A stretch of DNA of 64,000 bases. Origin: Siphonodentalium dalli (taxonomy: Eukaryota > Mollusca > Scaphopoda > Gadilida > Siphonodentaliidae). The notes under the pieces were generated by a model. The model was not told the origin of the DNA and made no database searches. It was given only the letters and a program-made list of their open reading frames with translations. The stretch lies in NCBI GenBank assembly GCA_032622095.1, contig CP136068.1, positions 184,640,796 through 184,704,795 on the forward strand. The letters are read 5' to 3'. The position numbers and the translations under genes were made by a program. This document shows positions 56,021-64,000 of the stretch, in pieces. Position 1 is the stretch's first letter. Each line of letters begins with the position of its first letter.

Positions 56021-59000
56021 TGGTCAAACCATAAACCACCATGGTGAACCATGTTAACCTCCTGCATACCATAAACCACCATGGTGAACCATGTTAACCT
56101 CCTACAAACCATAGACTGCCACGGTGAACCATGTTAACCTCCTACATACCATAAACCACCATGGTGAACCATGTTAACATCCTACAAACCATAAACCACC
56201 ACGGTGAACCATGTTAACCTCCAGCAAACCATTAACCACCATGGTGAACCATGTTAACCTCCTGCATACCATAAACAACCACGGTGAACCATGTTAACCT
56301 CCTGCAAACCATTAACCACCATGGTGAACCATGTTAACCTCCTGCATACCATAAACCACCATGGTGAACCATGTTAACCTCCTACAAACCATAAACCACC
56401 ATGGTGAACCATGTTAACCTCCTACAAACCATAAACCACCATGGTGAACCATGTTAACCTCCTGCATACCATAAACCACCATGGTGAACCATGTTAACCT
56501 CCTGCAAACCATAAACAACCACGGTGAACCATGTTAACCTCCTGCAAACCATTAACCACAATGGTGAACCATGTTAACCTCCTGCATACCATAAACAACC
56601 ACGGTGAACCATGTTAACATCCTACATACCATAAACCACCATGGTGAACCATGTTAACATCCTGCATACCATAAACCACCATGGTGAACCATGTTAACCT
56701 CCTGCATACCATAGACCACCATGGTGAACCATGTTAACATCCTACAAACCATAGACCACCATGGTGAATCATGTTAACCTCCTGCATACCATAAACCACC
56801 ATGGTGAATCATGTTAACCTCCTGCAAACCATAAACCACCATGATGAACCATGTTAACATCCTGCAAACCATAAACCACCATGGTGAACCATGTTAACCT
56901 CCTGCATACCATAGACCACCATGGTGAACCATGTTAACATCCTGCAAACCATAGACCACCATGGTGAACCATGTTAACATCCTACAAACCATAGACCACC
57001 ATGGTGAACCATGTTAACCTCCTACAAACCATAAACCACCATGGTGAACCATGTTAACATCCTGCATACCATAAACCACCATGGTGAACCATGTTAACCT
57101 CCTGCATACCATAAACCACCATGGTGAACCATGTTAACATCCTGCAAACCATAAACCACCATGGTGAACCATGTTAACATCCTGCATACCATAGACCACC
57201 ATGGTGAACCATGTTAACATCCTACAAACCATAAACCACCATGGTGAACCATGTTAACATCCTGCATACCATAAACCACCATGGTGAACCATGTTAACAT
57301 CCTACATACCATAGACCACCATGGTGAACCATGTTAACATCCTGCATACCATAAACCACCATGGTGAACCATGTTAACATCCTGCATACCATAAACCACC
57401 ATGGTGAACCATGTTAACATCCTACATACCATAGACCACCATGGTGAACCATGTTAACATCCTGCATACCATAGACCACCATGGTGAACCATGTTAACAT
57501 CCTGCATACCATAAACCACCATGGTGAACCATGTTAACATCCTGCATACCATAGACCACCATGGTGAACCATGTTAACCTCATGCAAACCATAAACCACC
57601 ATGGTGAACCATGTTAACCTCCTGCAAACCATAGACCACCATGGTGAACCATGTTAACCTCCTGCAAACCATAGACCACCATGGTGAACCATGTTAACAT
57701 CCTGCAAACCATAGACCACCATGGTGAACCATGTTAACATCCTACAAACCATAGACCACCATGGTGAACCATGTTAACCTCCTACAAACCATAAACCACC
57801 ATGGTGAACCATGTTAACATCCTGCATACCATAAACCACCATGGTGAACCATGTTAACCTCCTGCATACCATAAACCACCATGGTGAACCATGTTAACAT
57901 CCTGCAAACCATAAACCACCATGGTGAACCATGTTAACATCCTGCATACCATAGACCACCATGGTGAACCATGTTAACATCCTACAAACCATAAACCACC
58001 ATGGTGAACCATGTTAACATCCTGCATACCATAAACCACCATGGTGAACCATGTTAACATCCTACATACCATAGACCACCATGGTGAACCATGTTAACAT
58101 CCTGCATACCATAGACCACCATGGTGAACCATGTTAACATCCTGCATACCATAAACCACCATGGTGAACCATGTTAACCTCCTGCATACCATAGACCACC
58201 ATGGTGAACCATGTTAACCTCCTACAAACCATAAACCACCACGGTGAACCATGTTAACATCCTGCATACCATAGACCACCATGGTGAACCATGTTAACCT
58301 CCTACAAACCATAAACCACCATGGTGAACCATGTTAACATCCTGCATACCATAGACCACCATGGTGAACCATGTTAACATCCTGCAAACCATAGACCACC
58401 ATGGTGAACCATGTTAACCTCATGCAAACCATAGACCACCATGGTGAACCATGTTAACCTCCTGCAAACCATAAACCACCATGGTGAACCATGTTAACCT
58501 CCTGCAAACCATAGACCACCATGGTGAACCATGTTAACATCCTACAAACCATAGACCACCATGGTGAACCATGTTAACATCCTGCAAACCATAGACCACC
58601 ATGGTGAACCATGTTAACATCCTACAAACCATAGACCACCATGGTGAACCATGTTAACCTCCTACAAACCATAAACCACCATGGTGAACCATGCTAACAT
58701 CCTGCATACCATAAACCACCATGGTGAACCATGTTAACCTCCTGCATACCATAAACCACCATGGTGAACCATGTTAACATCCTGCAAACCATAAACCACC
58801 ATGGTGAACCATGTTAACATCCTGCATACCATAGACCACCATGGTGAACCATGTTAACCTCCTGCAAACCATAAACCACCATGGTGAACCATGTTAACCT
58901 CCTGCATACCATAAACCACCATGGTGAACCATGTTAACATCCTACATACCATAGACCACCATGGTGAACCATGTTAACATCCTGCATACCATAGACCACC

Positions 59001-62000
59001 ATGGTGAACCATGTTAACATCCTGCAAACCATAAACCACCATGGTGAACCATGTTAACATCCTGCATACCATAGACCACCATGGTGAACCATGTTAACCT
59101 CCTGCAAACCATAAACCACCATGGTGAACCATGTTAACATCCTGCATACCATAAACCACCATGGTGAACCATGTTAACCTCCTGCATACCATAAACCACC
59201 ATGGTGAACCATGTTAACATCCTGCATACCATAAACCACCATGGTGAACCATGTTAACCTCCTACAAACCATAAACCACCATGGTGAACCATGTTAACAT
59301 CCTGCAAACCATAAACCACCATGGTGAACCATGTTAACCTCCTACAAACCATAGACCACCATGGTGAACCATGTTAACATCCTGCATACCATAGACCACC
59401 ATGGTGAACCATGTTAACCTCCTGCATACCATAGACCACCATGGTGAACCATGTTAACCTCCTGCATACCATAAACCACCATGGTGAACCATGTTAACCT
59501 CCTGCATACCATAGACCACCATGGTGAACCATGTTAACCTCCTGCATACCATAAACCACCATGGTAAACCATGTTAACATCCTGCATACCATAGACCACC
59601 ATGGTGAACCATGTTAACCTCCTGCAAACCATAAACCACCATGGTGAACCATGTTAACATCCTGCATACCATAGACCACCATGGTGAACCATGTTAACAT
59701 CCTACAAACCATAAACCACCATGGTGAACCATGTTAACATCCTGCATACCATAGACCACCATGGTGAACCATGTTAACATCCTACAAACCATAGACCACC
59801 ATGGTGAACCATGTTAACATCCTGCATACCATAGACTACCATGGTGAACCATGTTAACATCCTGCATACCATAAACCACCATGGTGAACCATGTTAACAT
59901 CCTGCATACCATAAACCACCATGGTGAACCATGTTAACATCCTACATACCATAGACCACCATGGTGAACCATGTTAACATCCTGCAAACCATAGACCACC
60001 ATGGTGAACCATGTTAACATCCTACAAACCATAGACCACCATGGTGAACCATGTTAACCTCCTACAAACCATAAACCACCATGGTGAACCATGTTAACAT
60101 CCTGCATACCATAAACCACCATGGTGAACCATGTTAACCTCCTGCATACCATAAACCACCATGGTGAACCATGTTAACATCCTGCAAACCATAAACCACC
60201 ATGGTGAACCATGTTAACATCCTGCATACCATAGACCACCATGGTGAACCATGTTAACATCCTACAAACCATAAACCACCATGGTGAACCATGTTAACAT
60301 CCTGCATACCATAAACCACCATGGTGAACCATGTTAACATCCTACATACCATAGACCACCATGGTGAACCATGTTAACATCCTGCATACCATAGACCACC
60401 ATGGTGAACCATGTTAACATCCTGCATACCATAAACCACCATGGTGAACCATGTTAACCTCCTGCATACCATAGACCACCATGGTGAACCATGTTAACCT
60501 CCTACAAACCATAAACCACCACGGTGAACCATGTTAACATCCTGCATACCATAGACCACCATGGTGAACCATGTTAACCTCCTACAAACCATAAACCACC
60601 ATGGTGAACCATGTTAACATCCTGCATACCATAGACCACCATGGTGAACCATGTTAACATCCTGCAAACCATAGACCACCATGGTGAACCATGTTAACCT
60701 CATGCAAACCATAGACCACCATGGTGAACCATGTTAACCTCCTGCAAACCATAAACCACCATGGTGAACCATGTTAACCTCCTGCAAACCATAGACCACC
60801 ATGGTGAACCATGTTAACCTCATGCAAACCATAGACCACCATGGTGAACCATGTTAACATCCTGCAAACCATAGACCACCATGGTGAACCATGTTAACAT
60901 CCTACAAACCATAGACCACCATGGTGAACCATGTTAACCTCCTACAAACCATAAACCACCATGGTGAACCATGTTAACATCCTGCATACCATAAACCACC
61001 ATGGTGAACCATGTTAACCTCCTGCATACCATAAACCACCATGGTGAACCATGTTAACATCCTGCAAACCATAAACCACCATGGTGAACCATGTTAACAT
61101 CCTGCATACCATAGACCACCATGGTGAACCATGTTAACCTCCTGCAAACCATAAACCACCATGGTGAACCATGTTAACCTCCTGCATACCATAAACCACC
61201 ATGGTGAACCATGTTAACATCCTACATACCATAGACCACCATGGTGAACCATGTTAACATCCTGCATACCATAGACCACCATGGTGAACCATGTTAACAT
61301 CCTGCAAACCATAAACCACCATGGTGAACCATGTTAACATCCTGCATACCATAGACCACCATGGTGAACCATGTTAACCTCCTGCAAACCATAAACCACC
61401 ATGGTGAACCATGTTAACATCCTGCATACCATAAACCACCATGGTGAACCATGTTAACCTCCTGCATACCATAAACCACCATGGTGAACCATGTTAACAT
61501 CCTGCATACCATAAACCACCATGGTGAACCATGTTAACCTCCTACAAACCATAAACCACCATGGTGAACCATGTTAACATCCTGCAAACCATAAACCACC
61601 ATGGTGAACCATGTTAACCTCCTACAAACCATAGACCACCATGGTGAACCATGTTAACATCCTGCATACCATAGACCACCATGGTGAACCATGTTAACCT
61701 CCTGCATACCATAGACCACCATGGTGAACCATGTTAACCTCCTGCATACCATAAACCACCATGGTGAACCATGTTAACCTCCTGCATACCATAGACCACC
61801 ATGGTGAACCATGTTAACCTCCTGCATACCATAAACCACCATGGTGAACCATGTTAACATCCTGCATACCATAGACCACCATGGTGAACCATGTTAACCT
61901 CCTGCAAACCATAAACCACCATGGTGAACCATGTTAACATCCTGCATACCATAGACCACCATGGTGAACCATGTTAACATCCTACAAACCATAAACCACC

Positions 62001-64000
62001 ATGGTGAACCATGTTAACATCCTGCATACCATAGACCACCATGGTGAACCATGTTAACATCCTACAAACCATAGACCACCATGGTGAACCATGTTAACAT
62101 CCTGCATACCATAGACTACCATGGTGAACCATGTTAACATCCTGCATACCATAAACCACCATGGTGAACCATGTTAACATCCTGCATACCATAAACCACC
62201 ATGGTGAACCATGTTAACATCCTGCATACCATAGACCACCATGGTGAACCATGTTAACATCCTACAAACCATAAACCACCATGGTGAACCATGTTAACAT
62301 CCTACAAACCATAAACCACCATGGTGAACCATGTTAACATCCTGCATACCATAGACCACCATGGTGAACCATGTTAACCTCCTACATACCATAGACCACC
62401 ATGGTGAACCATGTTAACATCCTGCATACCATAAACCACCATGGTGAACCATGTTAACATCCTACATACCATAGACCACCATGGTGAACCATGTTAACAT
62501 CCTACATACCATAGACCACCATGGTGAACCATGTTAACATCCTGATACCATAAACCACCACGGTGAACCATGTTAACATCCTGCATACCATAAACCACCA
62601 TGGTGAACCATGTTAACCTCCTACATACCATAGACCACCATGGTGAACCATGTTAACATCCTACATACCATAGACCACCATGGTGAACCATGTTAACATC
62701 CTGCATACCATAAACCACCATGGTGAACCATGTTAACATCCTGCATACCATAGACCACCATGGTGAACCATGTTAACATCCTGCATACCATAGACCACCA
62801 TGGTGAACCATGTTAACATCCTACAAACCATAAACCACCATGGTGACCCATGTTAACATCCTGCATACCATAAACCACCATGGTGAACCATGTTAACATC
62901 CTGCATACCATAGACCACCATGGTGAACCATGTTAACATCCTACAAACCATAAACCACCATGGTGAACCATGTTAACATCCTGCATACCATAAACCACCA
63001 TGGTGAACCATGTTAACATCCTGCATACCATAAACCACCATGGTGAACCATGTTAACATCCTGCATACCATAAACCACCATGGTGAACCATGTTAACATC
63101 CTACAAACCATAAACCACCATGGTGAACCATGTTAACCTCCTGCATACCATAAACCACCATGGTGAACCATGTTAACATCCTACATACCATAGACCACCA
63201 TGGTGAACCATGTTAACATCCTGCATACCATAGACTACCATGGTGAACCATGTTAACATCCTGCATACCATAAACCACCATGGTGAACCATGTTAACATC
63301 CTACATACCATAAACCACCATGGTGAACCATGTTAACATCCTGCATACCATAGACCACCATGGTGAACCATGTTAACATCCTGCATACCATAGACCACCA
63401 TGGTGAACCATGTTAACATCCTACATACCATAGACCACCATGGTGAACCATGTTAACATCCTGCAAACCATAGACCACCATGGTGAACCATGTTAACATC
63501 CTACATACCATAGACCACCATGGTGAACCATGTTAACATCCTACATACCATAAACCACCATGGTGAACCATGTTAACCTCCTGCATACCATAGACCACCA
63601 TGGTGAACCATGTTAACCTCCTACAAACCATAAACCACCATGGTGAACCATGTTAACCTCCTACAAACCATAAACCACCATGGTGAACCATGTTAACCTC
63701 CTGCATACCATAGACCACCATGGTGAACCATGTTAACCTCCTGCATACCATAGACCACCATGGTGAACCATGTTAACCTCCTGCATACCATAGACCACCA
63801 TGGTGAACCATGTTAACCTCCTGCATACCATAGACCACCATGGTGAACCATGTTAACCTCCTGCATACCATAGACCACCATGGTGAACCATGTTAACCTC
63901 CTGCATACCATAGACCACCATGGTGAACCATGTTAACATCCTGCATACCATAAACCACCATGGTGAACCATGTTAACCTCCTACAAACCATAAACCACCA
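56020..64000. repeat. 40-bp satellite array with higher-order structure
   Basis: About 199 tandem monomers of 40 bp, consensus CATACCATAAACCACCATGG then TGAACCATGTTAACATCCTG, run off the right edge of the window. Variation is concentrated at four positions: AACAT/AACCT, CTGCA/CTACA, CATACC/CAAACC and ATAAACC/ATAGACC. One monomer near 62544 is 39 bp. Each monomer contains the dyad CACCATGGTG with an NcoI-type CCATGG. A 2280-bp (57-monomer) block is tandemly duplicated, about 57685-59964 and 59965-62244. A shorter 760-bp offset also occurs. The array has no long open frame because 40 is not a multiple of 3 and stops recur. Confidence 0.97.

Noticed and set aside
56020-64000. CRISPR array
   Set aside because: The 40-bp units are contiguous with no unique spacers, and the genome is eukaryotic. 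It is satellite DNA.

Overview
This window is non-coding, repeat-dominated nuclear DNA from an animal, most likely a lophotrochozoan and probably a mollusc. Four observations support this. A tRNA-derived SINE with an ATCA-repeat tail lies at 32602-32914. Penelope-like and LINE reverse-transcriptase relics are present. A GGAC-rich repeat running into a GGGGGTATAA motif lies at 50590-51320. The telomere-like repeat is of the TTAGGG type. The DNA is AT-rich. There are no operons, no rRNA or tRNA genes and no host gene I can defend. Every long ORF is short, lies in a tandem repeat or hairpin, or is a transposon relic. The species call is inference.

Layout. 1-8.3 kb: a hAT-type MITE with an exact 8-bp target-site duplication (TSD), a 29-bp minisatellite, a hairpin MITE, a small telomere-repeat element, and a ~490-bp inverted repeat enclosing a degraded 42-bp minisatellite. 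8.3-16.2 kb: poorly characterised DNA, a C-rich 20-bp-type minisatellite (10.6-12.4 kb), a TA-flanked element, a TTAA-flanked piggyBac-like MITE and a transposon filled with CCCTAA repeats. 17.2-18.8 kb: a TTA-flanked Harbinger-like element carrying a ~62-bp minisatellite. 20-36 kb: hAT end, second TTAA MITE, Penelope relic, several families of ~175-435-bp duplications, two LINE relics, the SINE and a palindromic MITE. 36-54 kb: a Mutator-like element with a 9-bp TSD, a 79-bp minisatellite, more MITEs (including a further TTAA-flanked family), and the GGAC repeat. 54.3-56.0 kb: a 92-bp tandem repeat. 56.0 kb to the end: a homogeneous 40-bp satellite with nested higher-order duplication.

The parts do not form a pathway. 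The recurring theme is non-autonomous DNA transposons that carry, or appear to have seeded, tandem arrays: telomere-like repeats inside terminal inverted repeats (TIRs), a minisatellite inside a Harbinger element, a 29-bp array matching the end of another transposon, and poly-G expanded inside a TIR. A near-perfect 67-bp hairpin occurs 15 times and sits inside two MITE families with unrelated termini.
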